Positions 51,431 through 60,831 of a DNA stretch of 64,000 bases are shown piece by piece. Source of the DNA: Desulfoluna butyratoxydans (lineage in GTDB: Bacteria; Desulfobacterota; Desulfobacteria; Desulfobacterales; Desulfolunaceae); contig NZ_CAADHO010000007.1 of the NCBI RefSeq assembly GCF_900699765.1, positions 1 through 64,000 on the forward strand. The letters run 5' to 3'. The translations under genes were made by a program, and so were the position numbers. How positions within the stretch are numbered: position 1 is the first letter of the stretch; each line of letters starts with the position of its first letter. Under the pieces are notes generated by a model. It did not search any database, was not told the DNA's origin, and saw only the letters and a program-made list of their open reading frames with translations.

Positions 51431-52606
51431 ATGAAAACACTTCGGCTTGCTATTTTGACGGCTTTTATTCTCCTGCCCTCGCTTGTCTTGGCGGGAAACT
51501 GTGACAACCCAACAAATGATTTTGATGGCGTCTATTGTCTCACCAAAAATTATCTGGCCGTAGATACCCGGCTCAATGAAACGTATGGTGAATTGATTTC
51601 CTTTCTGACCGATGATCAGAAAAGACAGCTAAATAAAGAACAGATCCAATGGATGAAAGAGAGAAATGCGACGTGCTCTATAGATCATGAGGGACGTTTT
51701 TTCATTGATCTTAACCTTGCCACGCAATCAACTCTATCGCGTTTGTCATATTTGAACAAAGAGCTTCAGCGATTCAAAAAATCGGGGGACGTCAGCCTTA
51801 GCGCTTCTTCCGATACCAGCAAACCATTGGACCCGCCTCTCTTGAATTTGCCACGGCCTTACAAAGTCAGCACCTTTTCAGCCATGTATTTTAACGGGAC
51901 GGACCATGTGAGTTCCGAAATGGTCACGCATCCTTCCATTAATTATGAGAATGACGTTTTTTGTAAAATTCCTGCCAGCAGCTTTGAGGCCGTTTGGGAG
52001 GCGAACATTGACGCCCAGGAGGCATGCCGCCTGCCCATATCGTTCGCTTCGACAACACACGGTATGGCTGCCTTTTTTTTGGATGATGTGTCCATACCCA
52101 ACGGGCTGGATTCCAATGGGAGCCTGTCCATTCCCCTTGAAACCGGAGCGCATCGTCTGCGAATTGAGTACAAAAACCATGGGTACAGAGCAAATTTTAA
52201 CGCAGCGGTGGTGAACTATCCCGGTGCATCCAGCAAAGGCGACCTCCAGGTATTTTTTGAAAAAGCGTTAAGTAATTCAGCCAGGTCCGTTCACATTTCA
52301 GGTGAAACCACCACCGACTATAACAATAATGTCCATGTATACTTACCCGACGAGGGCCCGGTTTTTTTGGTTCTTGAGAGCCAGACATCGATTAACTGGA
52401 CTTTTTATAATCAGAGCGACGTCAGGGTAAGCGGTGTTCTTATCTGCTGTGATTCCGGAGCCTCCACAGTAACGGGGATCCGCGAAGATACACCTGTATA
52501 TCACGTGGAAGCAATTGATCGATCCGTGTATCAAGGCATGCTCCCGGAAGCATTTGATTATGAGTATAAAGAGAAAAATATGCTTCGGGCTGATTTCTCG
52601 TATTGA
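51431..52606 (+). CDS. Exported protein with LprI-type (DUF1311) N-terminal domain
   Basis: 391 residues from ATG 51431 (the adjacent ATG 51428 is equally possible). Signal peptide LAILTAFILLPSLVLAG. Residues 22-105 are an LprI/DUF1311 domain: CDNPTNDFDGVYCLTKNYLAVDTRLNETYGELI and EQIQWMKERNATCS, the fold used by some lysozyme inhibitors. The remaining 280 residues are an unrecognised beta-rich region with several cysteines. It probably acts in the periplasm. A WD40-like anchored protein follows 78 bp downstream. Confidence 0.75.
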   Translation: MKTLRLAILTAFILLPSLVLAGNCDNPTNDFDGVYCLTKNYLAVDTRLNETYGELISFLTDDQKRQLNKEQIQWMKERNATCSIDHEGRFFIDLNLATQSTLSRLSYLNKELQRFKKSGDVSLSASSDTSKPLDPPLLNLPRPYKVSTFSAMYFNGTDHVSSEMVTHPSINYENDVFCKIPASSFEAVWEANIDAQEACRLPISFASTTHGMAAFFLDDVSIPNGLDSNGSLSIPLETGAHRLRIEYKNHGYRANFNAAVVNYPGASSKGDLQVFFEKALSNSARSVHISGETTTDYNNNVHVYLPDEGPVFLVLESQTSINWTFYNQSDVRVSGVLICCDSGASTVTGIREDTPVYHVEAIDRSVYQGMLPEAFDYEYKEKNMLRADFSY

Positions 52607-52684
52607 TGTGGCCGCTATCCACTGAAAGCACGGTGTTTCAGTGGAAACGATGGATCATTTAAGCGTAAGCTGAAAGAAAAATAT

Positions 52685-53761
52685 ATGATGAATGAAAATC
52701 AAAAAAAGGGATTGTTGGCCGTCCTGCTTGTTACCCTCTGCATCCTGCTGGTCCCTCAGTTCGTAAAATCAAAGGCTCCGGAAACCCCGAAAGTCAAACC
52801 AGAAACCGTGAAATCCGATCTGCGGACATACCTCGAAGGGTTGCAGTATGATAAAGGCTCTTCGGTTAAAGCGCTTGCCTACAACCCCACGTGCGGAATG
52901 CTGGGTGTGGGGTATGAAAACGGAATGGTTGAGTGGCATGATACCAGCGGAATGAAAGCACCTCAAAACTTCAAGGCACATGACATGCGGGTGAGCAACA
53001 TCGCCATCTCAGATGACGGTGCCATGGGCTTTACAAATTCTTATTTTGACGATGCAACGAGAGTTTGGGATCTCAAGACAGGGTCTTTGGTAACCACAAT
53101 TGCCGATGCGCGTAAAGCGTCAATAATCTATGAGGAAACTATAGATTATAAGGTCGTATTTGCATGCGGCTCAGGCCGCGTAAAGATATTTGACACCCGA
53201 TGGGGTATTTATGACGATATTTATAAATTCGAGGCCTCTGCTACATCAATGGCTTTGAGTTCTGACAGGCGCTGGCTCTCCGTGGGCTCTTCGGCGGGTG
53301 GTATTGATGTCTGGGAAGTGACGCGTCAGGGCGATAAACCTGTTCTTGTGAAACAGGGGGCCATACAACCCTATGAAAAAGGGAACTGGATCATCAGCGT
53401 TACATTTAACGATACATGCGACAAACTCTATACCGTGACACAAAAAGGCCAGATCGACAGCTGGCGTGTCCCGGGCCTTGAGAGAGAATATCATTTCGTG
53501 TCGGGTATCAAGCATGCCTATTCCGCCGTTCCCTTAGGGCGGCCGAACTCAATTATCCTGATGGGCTCTAAAGATAAATGGGGACAAGGATATAGCCACG
53601 GTGAGTTGATAGACTTGGACAAGGGAAGCAACAGGCTTGTTTTTAAACGTGTCGCATCACACTGCGTTCCACTGCTCTTTCCTTCCATGCACACCCTGAT
53701 GGTTGCCTCCGGGAAAACAAATCATCTTGTTGACGTTTCGCGTTTTGCGTCAGGCAACTAA
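52685..53761 (+). CDS. Membrane-anchored WD40-like beta-propeller protein
   Basis: 358 residues. N-terminal anchor (KGLLAVLLVTLCILLVPQFV, about 8-27), then a Pro/Lys linker. WD40-type repeats follow: VKALAYNPTCGMLGVGYENGMVEWHD, VSNIAISDDGAMGFTNSYFDDATRVWDL, MALSSDRRWLSVGSSAGGIDVWEV, and others. Propellers of this kind bind proteins. It follows the LprI-domain gene in the same direction and may be co-transcribed. The role is unknown. Confidence 0.75.
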   Translation: MMNENQKKGLLAVLLVTLCILLVPQFVKSKAPETPKVKPETVKSDLRTYLEGLQYDKGSSVKALAYNPTCGMLGVGYENGMVEWHDTSGMKAPQNFKAHDMRVSNIAISDDGAMGFTNSYFDDATRVWDLKTGSLVTTIADARKASIIYEETIDYKVVFACGSGRVKIFDTRWGIYDDIYKFEASATSMALSSDRRWLSVGSSAGGIDVWEVTRQGDKPVLVKQGAIQPYEKGNWIISVTFNDTCDKLYTVTQKGQIDSWRVPGLEREYHFVSGIKHAYSAVPLGRPNSIILMGSKDKWGQGYSHGELIDLDKGSNRLVFKRVASHCVPLLFPSMHTLMVASGKTNHLVDVSRFASGN

Positions 53762-54026
53762 AGACGATGGGACAGGCCGTCTTTGCGAGGCATAGGCCGG
53801 AGGGGCCATCAGCATTTTTACATACAGACAAAAAAAGATATTTCCGGATGCTCTGGGGGATTATACAACCATGCACTGAAATGCCCAGAAGAGAACCGTG
53901 ATATTTTGGAGCGGGTTTTGGAGACCCTGGCAGGTGTTGTTTCGGGTGTGCTTGTTATCTGCCTTGAGCCCAATACAGACTGATCTTGGCGAACAAATCC
54001 GGCGGGTACTATCCGGGCCTGCCGGG
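53762..54026. other. Intergenic region between convergent genes
   Basis: 265 bp, no gene with a ribosome site seen, no clear terminator with a T run. Confidence 0.35.
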
Positions 54027-54551
54027 CTAACCGCCGATGCTTCGCCTTAACCGGCTATCCCCTTCGTTTGCAATACGTTCAAACAGGGAATCGAGCTGGG
54101 GAAACACATCCCATCTGTCCTTGTGAAGGTGACCTGCGATAAGGTCAATGACCTTAAGCTCCAAGGCATCAATGCGTTTGCCTTTCCAGAGTGTGTCAGC
54201 CAGCGCAAGGGTCAGCTCTTCAAGGGAGCATTCCATTTTATGCCAGCGGCCGTGGGACAAACAGCACCGGGCCAGTTTCGGAGAAACCCCCTGGTCAAGC
54301 AGCATTTTTTCACCCTGGGGCTCATGGTTTGAACCGGGCGTCGACATCTCTTGGGGGTGGACGATTTTTCCTATGTCATGGATGACAACCGCGGTCTGTA
54401 CAAACTCGGAATCGACGGGAACGTTCAGTTTTTCGAATGTGGTCAGAAGCGCGTTTGCCGCTTCACCCACCAGCTTGGCGTGGGTGATGAGATGGCCGGG
54501 TGCTCCCATGGTTTTCAGCAGTTCAAATGCGTCTGTCTGTGAATGCAGCAA
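54027..54551 (-). CDS. HD-domain phosphohydrolase
   Basis: 174 residues from TTG 54551, with GGAG upstream; GTG 54626 (overlapping the topB stop) and ATG 54509 are alternatives, and the longer open frame is not coding. It starts LLHSQTDAFELLKTMGAPGHLITHAKLVGEAAN. The metal motif is the pair VIHDIGKI (HD) with an upstream His (ITHAKLV) and later SHGRWH. HD proteins hydrolyse phosphate esters, often of nucleotides. It is downstream of topB in the same direction. Confidence 0.7.
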   Translation of the reverse strand: MLHSQTDAFELLKTMGAPGHLITHAKLVGEAANALLTTFEKLNVPVDSEFVQTAVVIHDIGKIVHPQEMSTPGSNHEPQGEKMLLDQGVSPKLARCCLSHGRWHKMECSLEELTLALADTLWKGKRIDALELKVIDLIAGHLHKDRWDVFPQLDSLFERIANEGDSRLRRSIGG

Positions 54552-54610
54552 CGAGGAGTCTCCCGATGTCGTTCGTTTAAGAGTGTAGCCACTGACGGTT
54601 TGTCTGTCTT

Positions 54611-57166
54611 TTATCCGTGGCTGCACGCAACGGCCTGGAAATGATGATACCCCTGCTCGTCCGGGTCTGCCATGGCCACCCAACCCTGGGGGGTGTTGGT
54701 GAGGCGGATGCGGGTTTTGACGGGCTGGCCGTCGGGGCGCGTGAGGTTGCACGGCCGGGTGGGTTTCATGGAGAGCAGGCTGATGAGCTGGGTGCGGGTG
54801 AGCTCCCTGCCGAAGAGGGTTTTCCAGATGACAAAGCGGCAGCCGCCTTTGTCGGCAGGCCAGTTGGCGCAGCCGAAGCCTCTTTTGCCTTCGATGATGG
54901 TGCCGCCGCAGGCCGGGCAAGGGGGCAGGGGCTTCTGGGGGGCGTCGGGCCTGGGGGTTCTGGGTGCAGGCGGCTGGGCCTGGTTTGATTCGGAGGCAGG
55001 TCGCTCCGAGGCCCAGGGCACGGGGCCGTCGTTTTTTTTGCCGCTCTTTTTGGGCTTGGAGTCGAAGTCAAAGGTGGTTTGCCAGGTGCCCTCTTTCTGC
55101 ACAAGAACGATGGCAGCGGAGAACCGCTTTTTCTTTTTGGAGAGAAATCCGTTGTAGGGACCGGATTTTTTTGTGCGCAGGAGGTGGCCCACCATGTTGG
55201 GCGTCAGCGTTTTGCCGGCCATTTTTTTCCAGATGGTGAAGCCGCAGGTGCAGGTGTAGTTTTTGTAAGCTTCGATGACCTCGCCCCCGCAGGCCGGGCA
55301 GCGGCCCACCACCTCGCCGGTCTTTTTCCGGGAGGCCGGAGCCTTGCCTTCCATGGCAAGGGTTTTCAGCTCTTCCATGGACTTTTCGACGAACCCTTTG
55401 ATGGCGGCAAGGAAGGTGTCGTTTGAGCCGTCGTTTTCCCCTAAGGCAATGCGGTTGAGGCTCATCTCCCAGCGGGCGGTCTCTTCAGGGGAGGTGAGGA
55501 CCTTGCTGACGGCGGTCTTCTGGAGCATCTCCACCAGGTAGCAGCCCTTGTCAGTGGCGTTGAGGGTTTTGCCTTCGCGTTTTGCGTACTCGCGGGTGAT
55601 GAGGATCTCCAGGATCTGGGCGCGGGTGGACTGGGTGCCGATGCCGATCTCACCGCGGAAGAGGTCCTTCATGGCCTTTTCCGAGACGTAGCGGCCCGGG
55701 TTGGTCATCTCCTTCAAGATCAGGGCGTCGGTGTAGGCCGGGGGTGGGGTGGTCTCCTTTTTTTCCGGGGCCACCTTCTGTTTGTGGGCGGGATCCCCCT
55801 TGGCCAGGGGCGGGATGTGGGCCTCTTCCTCTTTTTTTGCTTTCACCGGCCATGCCGCGCGCCAGCCCGGAGAGAGGATGATCTTGCCCGTGGTCTGGAA
55901 GGTCTCCTGGGAGAACCCGGTGACGATCTTTGTGTTTTCGTAGTGGCAGTTGGGGTGAAAGGCCGCGGCAAACCGCCGGAGCACCAGCTCGAAGATCTTG
56001 GCCTCGTCCGCCGATGCGCTGGGGGGAAGGTTCTTTAAGGGAATCAGGGCGTGGTGGTCCGTGAGCTTGGCGTCGTTGAAAACCCGCTTGTTGCTAAGGG
56101 AGATGCGTCCGTGGTCCACCCCTTCAAACAGGGCCGGGGCTGACGGGGCGAGTTTTTCCACCAGCTTTTTGACCATGTCCAGGTTCTGGGTGCCCAGGAC
56201 CCGGGAGTCGGTGCGGGGGTAGGAGAGGCATTTTTTGTCCTGATAGAGCCCCTGGGCTACGCTCAAGGTCTTTTTGGCGGGGAATCCGAACCGCTTGTTG
56301 GCCTCCTGCTGGAGGTCGGTGAGGGAGAAGAGAAAGGGCGGGGGCTCCGACTTTTTCTCTTTTTCCGCAGAGAGTACCGTGCCCGGTGCGTTGTCGCCGG
56401 TGAGCCGCTCCACAAGGGCTCTGGCCGTCTCCAGGTCGAAGAGGCGCGTCTCCTTGCCCTTGAACCAGGTGCCGATCCAGGTGCCCTTCTCGTTTTGAAA
56501 GTGAACTTTTATCAGAAGGTAGGGCTCGGGCTTGAAGTTCTCCCGCTCCCGCCGTCTCTGCACCAGAAGGGCCAGGACCGCCGTCTGCACCCTGCCCACG
56601 GAGTAAAGATCCCCCAGGCGCACGGTAAGGGCCCGTGTTCCGTTCATCCCCACCATCCAGTCCGCCACCTGCCGGTAGTACCCCGCACGCCAGAGGCGGT
56701 CGTAGTCGGTGATGGGCTTCAGCTTATTCAAGGTGCTTCTCACCACGGCAGGGGTCAGGGCCTGGCTTGTCCAGAACCGCATGATCCGCCCCTTGTCCGT
56801 AAAGCCCGCCTGCAACAGGATGGTCCGGGCGATGACCTCGCCCTCGCGCCCTGCGTCCGTTGCGATAATTACCCGGGAGAGCCCCGGGGTTTTGAGGAGC
56901 TTTTTGATGACCGAGAGCTGCTTGCCGCTTTTTTTGATGGGCTTGTACTTAAAGGGCTCCGGCAGGATGGGCAGGGTGTCCAGGGACCATTTCTTGAAGG
57001 AGGGGCTGTAATCCTCGGGGGCGAACAGCTCCACCAGGTGGCCCACGGCCCAGCAGATCAGGGTGTCGTTGCCCTCGAAATAGCCGTCGCGCTTTGTGCG
57101 GACGCCCAGGGCCTTGGAGAAGTCAACCGCCACGGAGGGCTTTTCAGTGAGGATGAGAGTGGTCAT
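54611..57166 (-). CDS. topB: DNA topoisomerase III (type IA)
   Basis: 851 residues. N-terminal TOPRIM domain (LILTEKPSVAVDFSKALG, then ATDAGREGEVIAR). The catalytic tyrosine is in SYPRTDSR. After residue 620 the C-terminus carries zinc ribbons and topoisomerase C-terminal repeats (CPACGGEVIEAYKNYTCTCG and CPACGGTIIEGKRGFGC). The linker around 710-750 is rich in Pro, Lys and Gln. It relaxes and decatenates DNA by single-strand passage. It is larger than E. coli TopB (653 residues) because of the extra C-terminal modules. Such TopB forms are common in deltaproteobacteria. Confidence 0.92.
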   Translation of the reverse strand: MTTLILTEKPSVAVDFSKALGVRTKRDGYFEGNDTLICWAVGHLVELFAPEDYSPSFKKWSLDTLPILPEPFKYKPIKKSGKQLSVIKKLLKTPGLSRVIIATDAGREGEVIARTILLQAGFTDKGRIMRFWTSQALTPAVVRSTLNKLKPITDYDRLWRAGYYRQVADWMVGMNGTRALTVRLGDLYSVGRVQTAVLALLVQRRRERENFKPEPYLLIKVHFQNEKGTWIGTWFKGKETRLFDLETARALVERLTGDNAPGTVLSAEKEKKSEPPPFLFSLTDLQQEANKRFGFPAKKTLSVAQGLYQDKKCLSYPRTDSRVLGTQNLDMVKKLVEKLAPSAPALFEGVDHGRISLSNKRVFNDAKLTDHHALIPLKNLPPSASADEAKIFELVLRRFAAAFHPNCHYENTKIVTGFSQETFQTTGKIILSPGWRAAWPVKAKKEEEAHIPPLAKGDPAHKQKVAPEKKETTPPPAYTDALILKEMTNPGRYVSEKAMKDLFRGEIGIGTQSTRAQILEILITREYAKREGKTLNATDKGCYLVEMLQKTAVSKVLTSPEETARWEMSLNRIALGENDGSNDTFLAAIKGFVEKSMEELKTLAMEGKAPASRKKTGEVVGRCPACGGEVIEAYKNYTCTCGFTIWKKMAGKTLTPNMVGHLLRTKKSGPYNGFLSKKKKRFSAAIVLVQKEGTWQTTFDFDSKPKKSGKKNDGPVPWASERPASESNQAQPPAPRTPRPDAPQKPLPPCPACGGTIIEGKRGFGCANWPADKGGCRFVIWKTLFGRELTRTQLISLLSMKPTRPCNLTRPDGQPVKTRIRLTNTPQGWVAMADPDEQGYHHFQAVACSHG

Positions 57167-57252
57167 AAAGCTGTCATAGCGTAAAATCCTGGAAGAAGGA
57201 ACGCAAAAAGAAGGTGCTTAAGGTGATCTTAGGGTTGGGGCGTATGGGGGGA

Positions 57253-57315
57253 TAGTGAAGAGTGAATAGGAAGTAGTGAATGGTAAGTAGTGAATGGTGA
57301 ATAGATAATAGAGAG
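57253..57315 (+). repeat. Degenerate heptamer array (GTGAATG type)
   Basis: Units such as AGTAGTGAATGGT occur at 57272-57284 and 57286-57298, with GTGAATA variants around them. The exact reverse complement ACCATTCACTACT lies at 57870-57882, so the two arrays flank the MITE as inverted copies. Confidence 0.75.
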
Positions 57316-57350
57316 CGGCGCAAAAGCAAGGGACGGTACAAAAATAAAAC

Positions 57351-57581
57351 GTAACTATTCAGCTCAAAAAAAAACAGCCTCCGGCGGCAAGGTGTGCCAC
57401 CTTGAAAGCAGATAGCAGATGTGTTTTGCCCCTCGTTCCTCGGGTCAAATCACATCCGCCTTTAAAGTAAAAGTTCACTCAAAAAGATTTTTTAAAACCT
57501 GTTTGTTAAACCCGCCTTTATAAAATCAGGCAAAAGTTTAGCCCCCGGCAGGGCCGCCGGAGGCATAGGCTGAATAGTTAC
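57351..57581 (+). mobile_element. IS66-type MITE (231 bp), intact
   Basis: Perfect 13-bp terminal inverted repeats GTAACTATTCAGC / GCTGAATAGTTAC. Inner inverted repeats GCCTCCGGCGGC (57377-57388) and GCCGCCGGAGGC (57553-57564). The 8-bp sequence AATAAAAC directly precedes and directly follows the element, a target duplication. IS66 family elements have ends beginning GTAA and 8-bp duplications, so this is probably a non-autonomous IS66 derivative. It encodes nothing. A further left-half copy follows at about 57607-57645. Confidence 0.82.
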
Positions 57582-57811
57582 AATAAAACATACAAAAGCG
57601 ATGCCTTCGGCGGCAAGGTGAGCCATCTTGAAAGCTGGTCGCCGCTGTGACGTGTATATTTATTGGTTTTTTGTTTGGGCCCTAACACAATAGAAGGACG
57701 GTGCACTCGACTCGTGACATATCCGGGCTAAATTTTTGATTGGCCGTTGTGGTAATTGAAGAGTGTTTTTCCGCGTAAGCCATTGACACGCAAGAGGGTA
57801 ACGATTTCCGT

Positions 57812-57881
57812 TCACCACTCACCACTCACCACTCACCACTCACCACTCACCACTCACCACTCACCACTCACCATTCACTAC
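57812..57881 (+). repeat. Heptanucleotide tandem repeat (TCACCAC)
   Basis: Eight perfect TCACCAC units followed by TCACCAT and TCACTAC, ending 8 bp before the stop of the DUF3820 gene. Copy number is likely variable between strains. Confidence 0.9.
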
Positions 57882-57888
57882 TCACGAT

Positions 57889-58110
57889 CTATTTAAGCGG
57901 CTCAAACAGATACTCCAGCCCATTCACCTTGATTTCATAGACCAGCCCCAGCATCTCCCCCAGCTCTCCTTTGGGAAATCCCTCCTGGTGGAACCACACT
58001 ACATAGGGCTCGGGAAGGTCCACGAGGAGGACGCCCTGGTATTTTCCGAAGGGCATGGGGGTGCGGGCGACTTTCAGGAGCATGGTGGGGTCAAACGTCG
58101 GGCTTTGCAT
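57889..58110 (-). CDS. DUF3820 family protein
   Basis: 73 residues. MPFGKYQGVLLVDLPEPYVVWFHQEGFPKGELGEMLGLVYEIKVNGLEYLFEPL is the whole DUF3820 signature in one run (FGKY, LPEPYVVWF, GEMLGLVYEIK). Small cytosolic proteins of unknown role. It is monocistronic; its 3' end abuts the heptamer array. Confidence 0.88.
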   Translation of the reverse strand: MQSPTFDPTMLLKVARTPMPFGKYQGVLLVDLPEPYVVWFHQEGFPKGELGEMLGLVYEIKVNGLEYLFEPLK

Positions 58111-58440
58111 GGGGTGGGGCCTTTTTCATCAATCATTATGGGCGATGGCATGAACAACCGATACACGCATCGAAACAGGGCACTCTCGTCGAGTTGCCGT
58201 AAACCAGGGCCATTGGTTACCGAAAAATGCTCCCCTTGGGAAGCCTTTTACGCAAGGTGACATGAAAATACGCTCCTTTCAAGGGGCCGCGGCTTGCTTT
58301 CTGGAAGGTGCGCTGATAGATTTCCACCATCCATCATCAAAAGAGGGTGTTGGGCGTTTTTGTTGCAGGCCCGTTCGGTCTGTCTGTTGTGGGTCACGGG
58401 CACAGCCGTGGGCTGTTTTTTATGTTTCGGGGTTTTTATC

Positions 58441-60792
58441 GTGCCAGGTGCTAAGAGAGTTGTTTTGTTTTTAGTTTTATGGGTGTGCGCGGCCGTGTGG
58501 ATCGTGTTGCCCGCGCCCCGAGCCCAGGCCCAGGAGCCTCCCCACAAGAACATTCTCATCCTGCACTCCTTTCACAAGGGGCACGTCTGGAATGACAGCA
58601 TCTCACAGGGCATCGACGCCGGGCTGGCGCGTGCGGACGCTTCGTCCATGGTCCTCAGTGTCTATTACGAGTACATGGACGCCGAACGGTTCGACAATGC
58701 TGGGCAGGCGCGTCGCCTGGCCGATTTTCTAAGGGATAAATACCGGCAAATTGCCTTTGACGTGATCATCGCCACCGATGATTCGGCCTTCCGCTTTCTG
58801 CTGGATGAAAAAAAGAAGATATTTGCCGACACCCCGGTGGTTTTCTGCGGGGTGAACTATTTTGAAGAGTTCGAGATGTTCGGCCACGACCGCTTTACGG
58901 GGGTGGTGGAGCGCATCGACATCCTGGAGACCGTCCGCACAGCCCTTCGCCTTCATCCCCGGACCCGGGAGGTCCTGGTGGTGGTGGACCAGACCGATAC
59001 CAGCATCGCCATCCTGAAAACCATTGTCACCTATTTCAAAGCCATGGACGACCCGTCTATTTTCCGGTTTATTCCGGCCATGAGCATGGAGGAACTTCAG
59101 GAGAAGGTGAGCCACCTGCCTGAAGACACGGTGGTGCTGTTTGTCAATTTCACCGTGGACCGCACCGGCCGCACCTTTTCCATGAAGGAGGGGCTCCGGC
59201 GTGTGGCCCGTGCCTCCAGTGCCCCCATCTACACCTTCTGGGACAATTATCTGGGCTATGGTGTGGTGGGGGGCATGATGGCCAGCGGCAGCGCCCACGG
59301 AGAGAAAGCCGCCGACATCGCCCTGGGCCTGTTGTCCGGCAAGTCGGTCCAGGCCGTGCCGGTGTTCAAGGAGAGCCTCAACCGCCATATGTTCGATTAC
59401 ACTCAGATGGAGCGGTTCCACATCAAAGAGGCGTCCCTTCCGGCCGGGGCCGAGGTGATCAACGTGCCCTTCTCCTTTTACAGCACCTACAAAGAGCTGG
59501 TGTGGGGCATTGTCCTGAGTATCGTGGGCTTAAGTATGATCATCCTGGTGCTGGTGGTGAACACCTTTAAGCGAAAGCGGGTGGAGACCTCCCTGACCTA
59601 CTACTCCAACCAGCTGCGCGTGCTGAACTCCATTGACCGGGCGGTGCTGGACGGGAGTTTTTCTTCGGAGACGGTGCGGGACGTGCTTCGGTATGTACGG
59701 GATCTGTACGACTGTCGCTGGGCCTGTGTGGTCTCCTTTGATTTTGAGAGGGCACGGGCCACGGTGGTTGCCGTGGACACGGCCTCGGGCCACGGGGTGC
59801 CCGAGGGGAGCGCCTATCCCATCGGGGAGTTCCATCCAGATATCCTGGCCAGGGGGCGGCGCATGACCGTGGCCGGGGACGAGGCCGAGAAAAATGCCCT
59901 GCTTTCCGGGTTCCAGCGGTCGGAAGGGGGCACGGACGGCTACGTGAGCGTGCCGCTCATGGCCAACGAGGAGCTTATCGGGGCCCTGAACCTCTGCCGG
60001 TTCGGCCAGCCCGGCTTGCCCATCAAGAACCTGGATATCGTCAAGGAGGTGGCCACGTCCCTTGCCGTGGCCATCCAGAGCGTGAACCTCATGGAGGCCA
60101 CGCTGCGGCACGGCCACGAGCTGGAGCGGCTTTCGGCCAAGGTGTTTGAGATGCAGGAGACCACCTGCCGCAAGATCTCCTTTGAACTCCACGACGAGAT
60201 CGGCCAGGCCCTCACCGCCGCCACCCTGAACCTTGCGGCCATGAAGAAGATGATTGCCTCAGGGGCCGGTGCCAACCTCACCGGGCTCCTGGCAGACACC
60301 GAGGAGATCGTCAACCGCCTGTACGAGCAGGCCCATGATCTCTCCATCAACCTCTGGCCACCCATGCTGCGGGATTTCGGCTTGGGACCCACTTTAAGGT
60401 GGTACCTGAGTCGCATCGGGGAGAAGGTGGATATCCCCCTGATCCTTGATGCCCCGGATTTTCCGGAGAGGCCCTCGGAAGAGATCGAAGCCGCGGTCTA
60501 CAGGCTGGCCCAGGAGGCCTTGAACAATATCGTAAAACATGCCCGTGCCACCCGGGTGACCATCTCCCTTTCGCTGCGCACCGACGGGATGATCGTTTTT
60601 AAGGTGGAGGACGACGGGGTGGGCTTTGAGCCCGAAGCCGTCACCGCCGGTGGGGAGATGAATCACAAGCTGGGGCTTCTGGGCATGCGGGAGCGCATCG
60701 CCTTTCTGGGGGGGCGCTTTACCCTGTGGTCCAGCCCGGGGCAGGGAACCTCCATTGTGACGGAGATTCCCTGGAAGCCAAAAGGGGCGTAA
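58441..60792 (+). CDS. Sensor histidine kinase with periplasmic ABC-type binding domain and GAF
   Basis: 783 residues from GTG 58441 (VPGAKRVVLFLVL); the frame is open to 58294 but without a site. The signal peptide ends at about PRAQAQ. Residues 33-330 form an ABC_sub_bind-like periplasmic domain (ILILHSFHKGHVWNDSISQGID, PVVFCGVNYFE, IYTFWDNYLGYGVVGGMM). Then come a membrane segment (ELVWGIVLSIVGLSMIILVLVV) and a GAF domain (about 415-545). The HisKA_3 domain has His in SFELHDEIGQALTAA, and a NarL-type ATPase follows (AQEALNNIVKHARAT, GLLGMRERIAFLGG). It senses an external solute and phosphorylates the adjacent regulator. Confidence 0.88.
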   Translation: MPGAKRVVLFLVLWVCAAVWIVLPAPRAQAQEPPHKNILILHSFHKGHVWNDSISQGIDAGLARADASSMVLSVYYEYMDAERFDNAGQARRLADFLRDKYRQIAFDVIIATDDSAFRFLLDEKKKIFADTPVVFCGVNYFEEFEMFGHDRFTGVVERIDILETVRTALRLHPRTREVLVVVDQTDTSIAILKTIVTYFKAMDDPSIFRFIPAMSMEELQEKVSHLPEDTVVLFVNFTVDRTGRTFSMKEGLRRVARASSAPIYTFWDNYLGYGVVGGMMASGSAHGEKAADIALGLLSGKSVQAVPVFKESLNRHMFDYTQMERFHIKEASLPAGAEVINVPFSFYSTYKELVWGIVLSIVGLSMIILVLVVNTFKRKRVETSLTYYSNQLRVLNSIDRAVLDGSFSSETVRDVLRYVRDLYDCRWACVVSFDFERARATVVAVDTASGHGVPEGSAYPIGEFHPDILARGRRMTVAGDEAEKNALLSGFQRSEGGTDGYVSVPLMANEELIGALNLCRFGQPGLPIKNLDIVKEVATSLAVAIQSVNLMEATLRHGHELERLSAKVFEMQETTCRKISFELHDEIGQALTAATLNLAAMKKMIASGAGANLTGLLADTEEIVNRLYEQAHDLSINLWPPMLRDFGLGPTLRWYLSRIGEKVDIPLILDAPDFPERPSEEIEAAVYRLAQEALNNIVKHARATRVTISLSLRTDGMIVFKVEDDGVGFEPEAVTAGGEMNHKLGLLGMRERIAFLGGRFTLWSSPGQGTSIVTEIPWKPKGA

Positions 60793-60831
60793 GGCTAAAA
60801 AAAGCAGAAGACATGTAAGGAAGTGACGATT

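Noticed and set aside
54551..54920. Extension of the HD-domain protein into topB
   Set aside because: The extra 100 residues are an Arg/His/Pro-rich shadow of the topB zinc-ribbon region.
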